Positions 21,519-29,004 of a DNA stretch of 40,172 nucleotides are shown piece after piece (within the stretch, counting starts at the first letter, position 1; the number at the start of each line of letters is the position of its first letter). The stretch is taken from the IMG/VR virus record IMGVR_UViG_3300010158_000148, positions 1 through 40,172 of that record, one strand, 5' to 3'. The translations under genes were made by a program, and so were the position numbers. The stretch is from a virus. Below the pieces are notes generated by a model. It was not told the origin of the DNA and searched no databases. It was given only the letters and a program-made list of their open reading frames with translations.

Positions 21519-23477
21519 TTATTTATTCATTAGTTTTGAAGTGCCTGTAATCTTACGAGCACCAGATTTTGCCCCAGCTGGGCGACCACGACCACGCTTT
21601 TCAGCTGCTGGCTTCATTGGTTTATTATCATCAGCATCATCTGCTCCTTCTGGATCAGAGTAATTTGCTCCATAAGAATGCCCCTGAATTCTACGAACTG
21701 GTAGATCAGCCAATTTAATTTCCGTAATAAAATCTTTGTATGAAATCTTATTAGAGATTAAGTTACCTTCGTTATCGAAAGAATCTGTCAAACGATTTTT
21801 CTTTAGATTTTCTGGATCAGAAATAGTATCTTTACGCTTTAGGTCAGACATCTTTAATGGTGTATCACCTTTTGCTTTGCGTAGGTAAGCAGGAATGTCT
21901 ACCTTTTGAACTGCTTCTGCTACTGGTTTCTTTGCATCTTTCCAGCCTTCAACAGTTTCAGAGCCAACACCCTTTGGATGTAGTTTAACAACTGCAGTTT
22001 TAATTTTTCCAGGTTTATCTTCTTTTTCTAAACCAGCATATTGTGCACCCTCATTCATCTCAGAGTACATATAGTCAGCTGCAGTTTGAATATAGTCAGT
22101 GGCAAGAGTAATCTTAGATTGAACCCATTCTGGCATATCAGTATCTGGTTTGAGCATATCTTTGATCATTTCAGCACATCGTGTTAGAGTTGCCAATTGA
22201 TTTAGAGCCATGTCACCTTCGTAACCATACTCTTGTTCGTCTTTTGCTTCTTCTAAGTGACCAGCTTTTTTGGCTGCAGCCAAAACATCAGTACGATCTT
22301 TATATGAACCATTGAAAGTACCTTTTGCTAAATGCGGTTTATAGAGATTGTGATGTTGTGGTTTAATATGCTTTAATAAAGCAGCACCTGCTGGATGTAA
22401 ATTGTCATTAAGTTCATCAATTTGTTCTACTTCTTCTGAATTCATGTTGTTGGCACGTGCTCTTGCAAGATTCTGTACCCCTGACATTTTCTGCATTGCT
22501 TGACCAGCGAGGTTTGCTGCTTTACCAGAACCTTGTTTTTTCTCAGTAGATTTTTTCCAATCACCTTCGTATTTGAAAGAGACCAGTTTACCTGATTTAT
22601 CTTTTGTTGTTGTCATTTTATCTTCTTCAACCTGTTCAAATTCTTCAGCAAAGTTGACTTTGTATCGTTGTTGCAACAATGTTTGCAATGCCTTTACATT
22701 TTTGTTAGTATGAACTTGCACTGCACCATTTTCGTGCTTAACTTTTACAGTACGACTACCATCAGGATGCTTGTGACTAGAATCAAGTTTCCAACCCTCA
22801 ACTTCTTCATTTGTCGGATGACCATTGATTGGTTTGTTTGCAGCTTTGTGCGCTTTGTTCTCAGGAGTACCTCTGATATACTTACGATCAGGTACTGGTG
22901 CTATTGGAGTTGGATCTGGAACATGATACTCGTCATCTTCTCGTTCTCTTTTACCAAAACCACCACCGCCATATGGATTACCATGGCTTCTACCAGAGTA
23001 ACTTTGGTATCCTTCAGAGACACCATCTTTCTTCTTGTTAGTATCGTAGTAGGCACCAAGAGCCATTTTGATACGTTCTTTTTTAGACTTACCATCAAAC
23101 TTTGGATTATCGCTATGAACAAAATCAGAGATGTAATCACCAGCCTTAGCATCTTTTGATAAAACTTCGTGGAGTGCATCTAGATCTTCTTGATCTAAAT
23201 CGTCACCCATGTTTAGAGTTCTCATCTTATTGGCAATCAAAGCACCTCTGGCTTTACCAGACTTCATTAGATTGCTCAATTTTTGGCGAGCAACTGAACG
23301 ATTGCTGAACGGATCTAACTTATTAAGTTTAGTCTTCATACGATGAATTTCGTCTAACTCTTCAGTTTCTTCTTTACGAAGAATCTTAAAATCTTGAGAG
23401 TCAAGTTCACCATTGTGGTTCTTGTCCAATTTCTTTTGTTTACCCTTCAACGCTTCCATGAATTGATTGTATTCCAT
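21519..23477 (-). CDS. Large modular protein with an EF-hand and an AT-hook-like tail (652 aa)
   Basis: Residues 18-29 (DKNHNGELDSQD) form a canonical EF-hand calcium loop (D18, N20, N22, G23, E24, D26, D29). A module near 108-145 (AGDYISDFVHSDNPKF, then KSKKERIKMALGAYY) is a phage motif found in large late proteins. Two polar low-complexity stretches, a 'GWKLDSSHKHPDGSRTVKVKH' module and a C-terminal KRGRGRPAGAKSG AT-hook-like segment follow. It has no membrane segment. The mosaic of short modules suggests an internal virion or scaffold protein that contacts DNA; this is inference. Its final codons contain the late promoter box of the next gene. Confidence 0.7.
   Translation of the reverse strand: MEYNQFMEALKGKQKKLDKNHNGELDSQDFKILRKEETEELDEIHRMKTKLNKLDPFSNRSVARQKLSNLMKSGKARGALIANKMRTLNMGDDLDQEDLDALHEVLSKDAKAGDYISDFVHSDNPKFDGKSKKERIKMALGAYYDTNKKKDGVSEGYQSYSGRSHGNPYGGGGFGKREREDDEYHVPDPTPIAPVPDRKYIRGTPENKAHKAANKPINGHPTNEEVEGWKLDSSHKHPDGSRTVKVKHENGAVQVHTNKNVKALQTLLQQRYKVNFAEEFEQVEEDKMTTTKDKSGKLVSFKYEGDWKKSTEKKQGSGKAANLAGQAMQKMSGVQNLARARANNMNSEEVEQIDELNDNLHPAGAALLKHIKPQHHNLYKPHLAKGTFNGSYKDRTDVLAAAKKAGHLEEAKDEQEYGYEGDMALNQLATLTRCAEMIKDMLKPDTDMPEWVQSKITLATDYIQTAADYMYSEMNEGAQYAGLEKEDKPGKIKTAVVKLHPKGVGSETVEGWKDAKKPVAEAVQKVDIPAYLRKAKGDTPLKMSDLKRKDTISDPENLKKNRLTDSFDNEGNLISNKISYKDFITEIKLADLPVRRIQGHSYGANYSDPEGADDADDNKPMKPAAEKRGRGRPAGAKSGARKITGTSKLMNK
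21520..21526 (-). promoter_or_regulatory. T4-late-type promoter box (ATAAATA)
   Basis: The minus-strand sequence ATGAATAAATAAAG encodes the last residues M-N-K and stop of the upstream gene and at the same time carries the box. It lies about 31 nt before the ATG of the abundant virion protein at 21489, whose ribosome site is AAGGAG. Confidence 0.65.
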
Positions 23478-23481
23478 TTTA

Positions 23482-23928
23482 TTATCCTATTTTCTTCATA
23501 CTAGCACGTAACATCCAACCGTGTTTTGCATGTGTATCTAGTCGATCTGCAATAAAGTTACATAAACCTTGTTTGTTTTCTCTTGTACCAAGAGCGAATA
23601 CTCTATTTAGGCTTGCAATTACTTTATCGTTATCTGTAATTAGTGTTGAGAGCATATCGCTAATTAACTCTACACGAGTTTCGTTTTCGTCAATAGTTTT
23701 ATAACGATATAATTCACCAAGACTGATTGGAGTATAATGATCTAACGCACGAATTTGTTCTGCAGTTGGATCTACTGAATTATAAATGTCGATATAAAGA
23801 TCCCCAAAAAAATCATGATACTGAGAGAATTCAATACCCTCAATATTCCAGTGATAAGTATGGGTTTTAAAGTACATGAAGGTTTGATTTGCCATCAAGA
23901 CTTTTAATGCTATTATTAATTCTTCCAT
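23482..23928 (-). CDS. dps: Dps-like ferritin
   Basis: Iron-binding mini-ferritin of the Dps family, which oxidises Fe(II) with peroxide and can protect DNA. The four ferroxidase ligands can be placed: H26 (YHWNIEG), H38 (YHDFF), D53 and E57 (SVDPTAEQIRAL), matching the H-H-D-E set of the family. Length (148) suits the fold. I chose ATG 23928 because GGAAC lies upstream and the extra N-terminal residues of the longer frame do not look like Dps. It sits four bases from the EF-hand protein and next to a DUF6321-type gene, in a late-type block. Confidence 0.88.
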   Translation of the reverse strand: MEELIIALKVLMANQTFMYFKTHTYHWNIEGIEFSQYHDFFGDLYIDIYNSVDPTAEQIRALDHYTPISLGELYRYKTIDENETRVELISDMLSTLITDNDKVIASLNRVFALGTRENKQGLCNFIADRLDTHAKHGWMLRASMKKIG

Positions 23929-23929
23929 T

Positions 23930-24625
23930 TTAACAGTTCCACTTTCTAAGTGCGAGTGCCTTACGACTTGGCTCGCCATTTGGTTTCTTCATTGGACCTT
24001 CCATACCACCCATTCGTGCACAGAAAGACTTACGACGATTTGATGCTTTACTTCCAGCTTTTAATTTAGATGGAGGAGTTGTCACTGGTGCTTGTAAATG
24101 TGCACCCTTAGCATTGTATGCATCACGACCCTTTTGGGTTAGTCCACCAGTAGATGACTTATGTCCTTTAGCATCAACTGCATACTCTAATAATTGTTCG
24201 TCAGTAAACTCTTCAAACTTTTCCCAAAGAACTTCTGGATCAATATTGTGTAACAATGCTAATTCTTCAACAACAGATTCAATTAGATCAAACTGTGCTT
24301 CAACTTCTTCATTCTTTGGTTTCTTACCAGCTTTTTTCATGGCAATGGCAATTGCTGCTTGTTGAGCCATGTTAGCAGCCTCATTTGTTTGAGATGCCTT
24401 CAATGCTGCATCAGTTGGAGCACCTTCGCTTCCAGGTGTGCGCATCTTTTCACCAGAACCAGCTTTGATTCGTTTTTGTTTGGCATGGATATTATCCCAC
24501 AACCCACGCTTACCTTCTTTAATGCATGAACCTTCAGCACATGGTGTAGTTCCAGGTTTGCGCTTGTAACCTTTCCAACAGTTACAAGTTTCAGACAAAT
24601 GGTCTGAGAAAGATTTAAAATACAC
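23930..24625 (-). CDS. DUF6321-type protein (about 231 aa)
   Basis: N-terminal Cys-rich motif CNCWKGYKRKPGTTPCAEGSC and a C-terminal basic block with GLTQKGRDAYNAKGAHLQAP, then TTPPSKLKAGSKASNRRKSFCARM and ending RKALALRKWNC. These match a phage-encoded domain of unknown function, DUF6321 as I recall; the Cys spacing could bind zinc. Between them lies an acidic helix that looks like an insert shared with the neighbouring multidomain proteins. I place the start at GTG 24625, with AAAGGGAG upstream; an in-frame ATG at 24655 without a good ribosome site is the alternative. Confidence 0.72.
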   Translation of the reverse strand: MYFKSFSDHLSETCNCWKGYKRKPGTTPCAEGSCIKEGKRGLWDNIHAKQKRIKAGSGEKMRTPGSEGAPTDAALKASQTNEAANMAQQAAIAIAMKKAGKKPKNEEVEAQFDLIESVVEELALLHNIDPEVLWEKFEEFTDEQLLEYAVDAKGHKSSTGGLTQKGRDAYNAKGAHLQAPVTTPPSKLKAGSKASNRRKSFCARMGGMEGPMKKPNGEPSRKALALRKWNC

Positions 24626-26537
24626 TTGGCATACTCCCTTTAGTAACTTTACCATGAGACATTCTCGACTTCTCTACTTTACGAACACGAGAAACTAATT
24701 TTTGAGCAATGCGCCCAATAACATCTTTGCGTTTTGACATTACTTTTTCCATACGTTCTTTTTCACCAACGGAAATCTTAGAGTAATCACGACCACGTAG
24801 CATACGTTTCTTCATTAATTTAATGGCAAGACGACGTGCACGTTTATTAATAGTTGTTGGATTTGAGAAACGCTGTAATGCAATCCTAGTGGAGCGACCA
24901 CGTTTTGCAGAAGTCTTGCGTAGACGAATCTTACCTCTCATACGTTCTGTACGAGAAAGAACTTCCATCAAATCATACTTTGATTCTTCTTGTAGTGGTG
25001 GAATCTCTTCACCAGTATCATCATAGACTAAAACAATTTCGTCTTCTTCATAGAGATCTTCAATGTCTTCGTCAGTAACAGAGTTTACCATCTCATCAAT
25101 TTCTTGTTCAGTAAAATCTTCTTTGAAGAATGGATCGAATGGTTGATTGTAAGAAGTTTTATCTGTACCAACATCACATTCGCATTTAGGTTCACCACAC
25201 TCTGGACAAACTTCTTTCTTTTTAGTTTCTTCATGTAGATCTGCACCAACAGTTTTATGCGGGGATCTTTTAACATGATCTACAAAGTTCTTAGCATCAC
25301 TGTGCGATTTGAATTTGAAGAAAGCACCTTTATCTGAATGTCCATCGAATTCACCGCCATGTGTGTTAACACCAGACATTACATGCTCAACATCTTTATC
25401 ATGAGGTTGTTCGCCATACTTGCTACCATCATCCACATGAACGATATGATTCTCTTCTAATTCTTCTTTGTATTGACCATGTTTCTTTAGATCATTATCG
25501 AATTGTTTGGTAGTTGCTTTGTTGATACCTTTGAAACGCTTGTCACCTTTAGCATAGTTACCAGAAGCATCCGCTGCTTTTGCAGATGCATGTGATGCTG
25601 TTTTATATCTTGCCAATAGATCAGTAGACAATTCATCAATTTGAATTTCTTCTTTAACAGTATCTTTTGTATTGTAATTATAGAATGTCATGAACCCTTT
25701 AGTTTTACCCTTTGGTTCTTTGTCATCTTTTTTAGCACCAGTATCTGATGTACTTACATCAAGTTTATCAGTACCATTTGGTTGGATAACACCTTCGTTC
25801 ATTACTTTGTCTTCCATTGGTTGGACATCTTGAATCCATTTTGATACAAGTTTGCCAGATTCTTCTTTTAACAACAAATGATTTGAACCACGTTTTACAA
25901 TAGTAAATTGCTCGCCATTTGATTCTACAATATCACCTTCGTTAAAAATCTCTCCACGAAAATATTGTTCACGTAGTTTATCTTTAACTAGAACAAGTTG
26001 CTCTTTAACTGGATCTAAACCTAAACCCATGCGCACATCGTTCATTAAACGACGACCATCAAGTTCACGAATAGTGCTTGGCAACTTCTTCTTAAATTCT
26101 TCGTACAATCCTTTAACTGCCAACTGCTTCATTTTAGCATAATTAGCGTCAGGATTCTTCTCGTTGATTGCAATAATTTCGGTGTTTTCTTTAACAAGTT
26201 TCTTGAGTCCAGCAACTTGTTCGCTTCCAGCAACAATTACAATCTTTTTGTATTTCTTTGATAGTTCTTCAAGGAGATTGCTAATCTTGGACTCGTTCAC
26301 GGACTTGAACTTAGTCTTTGGGAACATTAACTTTAAGTAGTGTTCCTTTTTGTCTTCTTGAATAAGACTATCTTTAGTGGATGCGTAGATGACGTGGTCG
26401 GTATTCTTCTGTTCCGCCAGTCTATTGACAGTTTTAACCAACAACTCATGTGCGGTAGTTGGAGGATCAAAATCTCCAAGTGCACATACCAATGTAGTTG
26501 AGGGTAATTCTTTTATTAGTTGTCTATAATCTTTCAT
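24615..26537 (-). CDS. Multidomain protein: nucleotidylyltransferase-like domain, zinc motif and basic C-terminus
   Basis: Residues 1-150 look like an NMNAT/cytidylyltransferase fold: VCALGDFDPPTTAH (21-30, the HxGH-type motif in degenerate form), later IVIVAGSEQVAGL. A KOW/SH3-like module follows ('EGDIVESNGEQFTIVKRGSNHLLL'), then low-complexity linkers, CPECGEPKCEC (a four-Cys zinc motif), an acidic stretch, and a very basic C-terminus (RIALQRFSNPTTINKRARR; KLMKKRMLRGRDYSKIS) of a type also found in other aquatic-phage proteins. The start at 26537 (MKDYRQ) is preferred over the ATG three codons earlier, which has no ribosome site. Role unknown; the mosaic suggests a late, DNA-associated protein. 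Confidence 0.7.
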   Translation of the reverse strand: MKDYRQLIKELPSTTLVCALGDFDPPTTAHELLVKTVNRLAEQKNTDHVIYASTKDSLIQEDKKEHYLKLMFPKTKFKSVNESKISNLLEELSKKYKKIVIVAGSEQVAGLKKLVKENTEIIAINEKNPDANYAKMKQLAVKGLYEEFKKKLPSTIRELDGRRLMNDVRMGLGLDPVKEQLVLVKDKLREQYFRGEIFNEGDIVESNGEQFTIVKRGSNHLLLKEESGKLVSKWIQDVQPMEDKVMNEGVIQPNGTDKLDVSTSDTGAKKDDKEPKGKTKGFMTFYNYNTKDTVKEEIQIDELSTDLLARYKTASHASAKAADASGNYAKGDKRFKGINKATTKQFDNDLKKHGQYKEELEENHIVHVDDGSKYGEQPHDKDVEHVMSGVNTHGGEFDGHSDKGAFFKFKSHSDAKNFVDHVKRSPHKTVGADLHEETKKKEVCPECGEPKCECDVGTDKTSYNQPFDPFFKEDFTEQEIDEMVNSVTDEDIEDLYEEDEIVLVYDDTGEEIPPLQEESKYDLMEVLSRTERMRGKIRLRKTSAKRGRSTRIALQRFSNPTTINKRARRLAIKLMKKRMLRGRDYSKISVGEKERMEKVMSKRKDVIGRIAQKLVSRVRKVEKSRMSHGKVTKGSMPSVF

Positions 26538-26565
26538 ACGATCCATCTATAAAGTAGTACATACT

Positions 26566-26572
26566 TATTTAG
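26566..26572 (-). promoter_or_regulatory. T4-late-type promoter box (CTAAATA)
   Basis: Minus-strand CTCCTAAATAAG lies 12 nt after the stop of the 78-residue gene and about 28 nt before the multidomain gene start at 26537. It is followed at once by the inverted repeat AAGTA-TGTAC-TACTT (26566-26552). Confidence 0.6.
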
Positions 26573-26584
26573 GAGTTTGTATCC

Positions 26585-26821
26585 TTACATAGTGGATATT
26601 AGAGCCTGTGCTGCAGCAACGATCCAACGACAGGCGATTTCGTCTGAGGCTAGTTCCTGCTGAGCACGAATATCAGCGATTTCTTGTAGTAGGAATCCGT
26701 ATTCTTCGGAGGTTAGTTCTCCATTAGAGTAGTTTTCATGGATTACTAGAAGTTCGTTTGCCAATGCTGCTGCTGGACCACCAAGTCCAGCCTGTTCTCT
26801 TAATTCATTGAGGATACTCAT
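26585..26821 (-). CDS. Small conserved phage protein (78 aa)
   Basis: An all-helical protein opening MSILNELREQAGLGGPAAALANELL, with a Glu-rich centre (GELTSEEYGFLLQEIADI) and an Ala-rich last helix. The wording resembles small helical proteins found beside late genes in other T4-like phages; no function known. The ATG overlaps the lipoprotein gene stop as ATGA and the gene ends just before a late promoter box. Confidence 0.7.
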   Translation of the reverse strand: MSILNELREQAGLGGPAAALANELLVIHENYSNGELTSEEYGFLLQEIADIRAQQELASDEIACRWIVAAAQALISTM

Positions 26822-27165
26822 TTTCTACCTTTCCAAGCATCGATGGTAACATCGACTCTTGTTCTATTAAGTTTAACAATGCTTTCGCAGAATGTATTGC
26901 TCTTACTATCTTTTGCTTTCTTTAATGCTTCTTCCATTTTTCCAAATGAATCGGATTGTGGATCACCACGTTCTGTAGAGTAAACCTTAAGAGTTTCTAC
27001 TTTATCTAATACTGGTTGCCAGTTAGATTTGTCTTCACAACTAATTTTACTTAGTCCTACCTTAACATCGATTGCCTGACCAAACATAACTGGATCATGT
27101 GGCTTAGGAAAGATTACTGCACAACCAGATAATGCTACTGCTAAAACTAAAATTAGTTTCTTCAT
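26818..27165 (-). CDS. Phage lipoprotein (115 aa)
   Basis: The signal peptide MKKLILVLAVALSGC ends in a lipobox with C15. The mature part begins AVIFPKPHDPVMFGQAIDVKVG and has two more Cys (SCEDKSNW and FCESIVKL) that could form a disulfide. The 'PKPHDPVMF' and terminal 'AWKGRK' segments recur in phage lipoproteins of this size. It is coupled by ATGA overlaps to genes on both sides. It could act in superinfection exclusion or as an envelope factor; not determined. Confidence 0.75.
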   Translation of the reverse strand: MKKLILVLAVALSGCAVIFPKPHDPVMFGQAIDVKVGLSKISCEDKSNWQPVLDKVETLKVYSTERGDPQSDSFGKMEEALKKAKDSKSNTFCESIVKLNRTRVDVTIDAWKGRK

Positions 27166-28943
27166 TTCATAGCCTTTCTAAGATCGTTGTATAATTCATC
27201 TTTGTGTTCTGGTTTCATCTGTGAAGATAGATGTTTGTGGAATTCTTCTTTCTTACCAGATGATGCTAGTTCTCTTAACTTAGTTCCAGATACACCTTCA
27301 ACACCTTTGGCATTTTCGTCTCGTTTACCAGCGTTCTCAAAAGAAATATCTTTAAAGTTGTAGTAACCATGAGCACCCTTAACTCCATTATACTTCTTGA
27401 GTAACTCTGCCATTGGAGCACGATCTGAGCCACCAGCAAAGTGTAAATGCGTCACACCTTGTTTATGTAACTCAGACGCTTGATGCAATAGAGTTGGTTT
27501 ATCTTTATCTGCAACTACAACATTAGTTCCAGGGAATGCATTCTTAGCATGCTTTAGTTTTTGTTCTGGACTTAGAGGATTCTTACCATCTTTTGTATCA
27601 TGTGACCCAGATAAAACTAGAGTATGATCACCACCAAATTTCTTGGCAGTATCGTGCATATGTTGAACAAGTTTTTCATGACCAGCAGTTGGAGGATTCA
27701 TACGACCAAATGCCATTGTGTGATGAACTTCTTCTGTTTTTGGTTCACCACGATTCTTTAATAGATTTTGTTTTGCAAAGACTTTACGATTAACTAACTT
27801 GGTTGGCTCTGTCACACCATTGTGAGTGTGATTGTATACGAAACCCTCTGGCTTCGAAGCAACACCACCGATGGCATGAGCATAACCACCTTCATTTGAT
27901 TCTAAACTATTAACTAATTCATTCTTAGCATTCTGTAGATGACCATGCATCTTTAACAGATTATCATAGTGTTCTTTGTTCTTTTCAATATGTTTTAACT
28001 GTTTGTCAGCATCAGCAATAATCTCTTGCTTTTTAGCAGGTGTTTTAATCTTGTCGAACTTTTTCTTTAATTGACTAGAAACATGATTAGAGAAACCTTC
28101 AGTGGAAGGTGTTTCACCAGTACGAACTGTTTGATTGATGTAGGTTGCTAGGTGTCCTGCTTCACCACTATGTTCTGGATGAATCGCTTTATACATCTTA
28201 TCGCCATGTTCAGTATGAATGGCTTTGGCTTTACCCATCTCATCCAAGAATCTATCTTGTGCTTCTTTTGGATGGTGAACTAAACTTGTATCATAACTAG
28301 CAGTGTGATGGAAAACATCTGGATCATTACCGAAATCGCTTTCAGAAACATTACCAGTAGCATGCATATTTGCAAGGTTAGTTCCTTCATATTTTGTATG
28401 AGTAACTACACCAACTTTAGCCTTGCTAATCGCTTCTGCTTTTTTACCACGAGCACTATATGTAATAGTATTTGGTGTAAAGGATACAGTTCCGTCTTTG
28501 TTATTTTTAACATCAGGTTTAGTGAACATCATGTCACCTTGGAAAACTCCCTTCTTTGGAGCAATCTTTGGTAAATGTTGTAAACCTGCTTTTAGTTTTT
28601 CTACAAGACCTGGAGCATGTCCATGATTCTTTTCAACATCTTCAGGTGTATAATTTAACTTTGGATTTTTATTAAAGGCAGACTTTGAAGCAACAAAGAA
28701 TTTACCATTTTCTGGATTAGTTCCATAAACAATAGATGGTGAACCATCATACTTCATTGTCAATTTGTTTGATTGAGTTCTTTGGTTGATCTGATGATTA
28801 ACACCATGAAGTGCATTGTAAGCATGATTGAATCCATCGGCTCCATGGAACAATGGGCGATCTTCAGCGTGAGTAATATGTTTGAGTTTTGCACCTTCTT
28901 CTGGTGCAGCCTCAATTAAAAAGTTCTTGAATCCTAGTATCAT
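27162..28943 (-). CDS. RNA-ligase-like nucleotidyltransferase fused to an NMNAT-like domain (593 aa)
   Basis: The N-terminal half carries the nucleotidyltransferase motifs of the RNA ligase/capping superfamily: motif I K64-Y-D-G (MKYDGSPSIV, predicted adenylated lysine), a motif III-like GVFQGDMMF (132-140), motif IV EGFVY (366-370) and motif V K382...K387 (TKLVNRKVF). The spacing from III to IV is long, with a helical insert (about 235-345). The C-terminal part (from 410) is an NMNAT/cytidylyltransferase-like domain with GRMNPPTAGH (413-422) and GVSGTKLREL, the SxTxxR-type motif. I recall the N-terminal domain as DUF6267. The start is ATG 28943, whose MILGFKNFLIE opening is typical. Substrate unknown; two AMP-transfer domains in one chain suggest nucleic-acid end or cofactor chemistry. 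Confidence 0.75.
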   Translation of the reverse strand: MILGFKNFLIEAAPEEGAKLKHITHAEDRPLFHGADGFNHAYNALHGVNHQINQRTQSNKLTMKYDGSPSIVYGTNPENGKFFVASKSAFNKNPKLNYTPEDVEKNHGHAPGLVEKLKAGLQHLPKIAPKKGVFQGDMMFTKPDVKNNKDGTVSFTPNTITYSARGKKAEAISKAKVGVVTHTKYEGTNLANMHATGNVSESDFGNDPDVFHHTASYDTSLVHHPKEAQDRFLDEMGKAKAIHTEHGDKMYKAIHPEHSGEAGHLATYINQTVRTGETPSTEGFSNHVSSQLKKKFDKIKTPAKKQEIIADADKQLKHIEKNKEHYDNLLKMHGHLQNAKNELVNSLESNEGGYAHAIGGVASKPEGFVYNHTHNGVTEPTKLVNRKVFAKQNLLKNRGEPKTEEVHHTMAFGRMNPPTAGHEKLVQHMHDTAKKFGGDHTLVLSGSHDTKDGKNPLSPEQKLKHAKNAFPGTNVVVADKDKPTLLHQASELHKQGVTHLHFAGGSDRAPMAELLKKYNGVKGAHGYYNFKDISFENAGKRDENAKGVEGVSGTKLRELASSGKKEEFHKHLSSQMKPEHKDELYNDLRKAMK

Positions 28944-28949
28944 ATTACT

Positions 28950-28978
28950 ATTATACCTTAATTTGCAATATTTGTCAA
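28950..28978 (-). promoter_or_regulatory. Sigma70-type promoter, perfect consensus, placed at a start codon
   Basis: -35 TTGACA (28978-28973), 17-nt spacer, -10 TATAAT (28955-28950). The expected start of transcription (about seven bases on) coincides with the ATG at 28943-28941, leaving no room for a ribosome site. Just upstream, before the stop of the 450-residue gene, lies the 14-mer AATAACCCTACAGA (plus strand 28981-28994), also found at 4854-4867. Confidence 0.75.
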
Positions 28979-29004
28979 ACAATAACCCTACAGACTTGAG
29001 GGGA

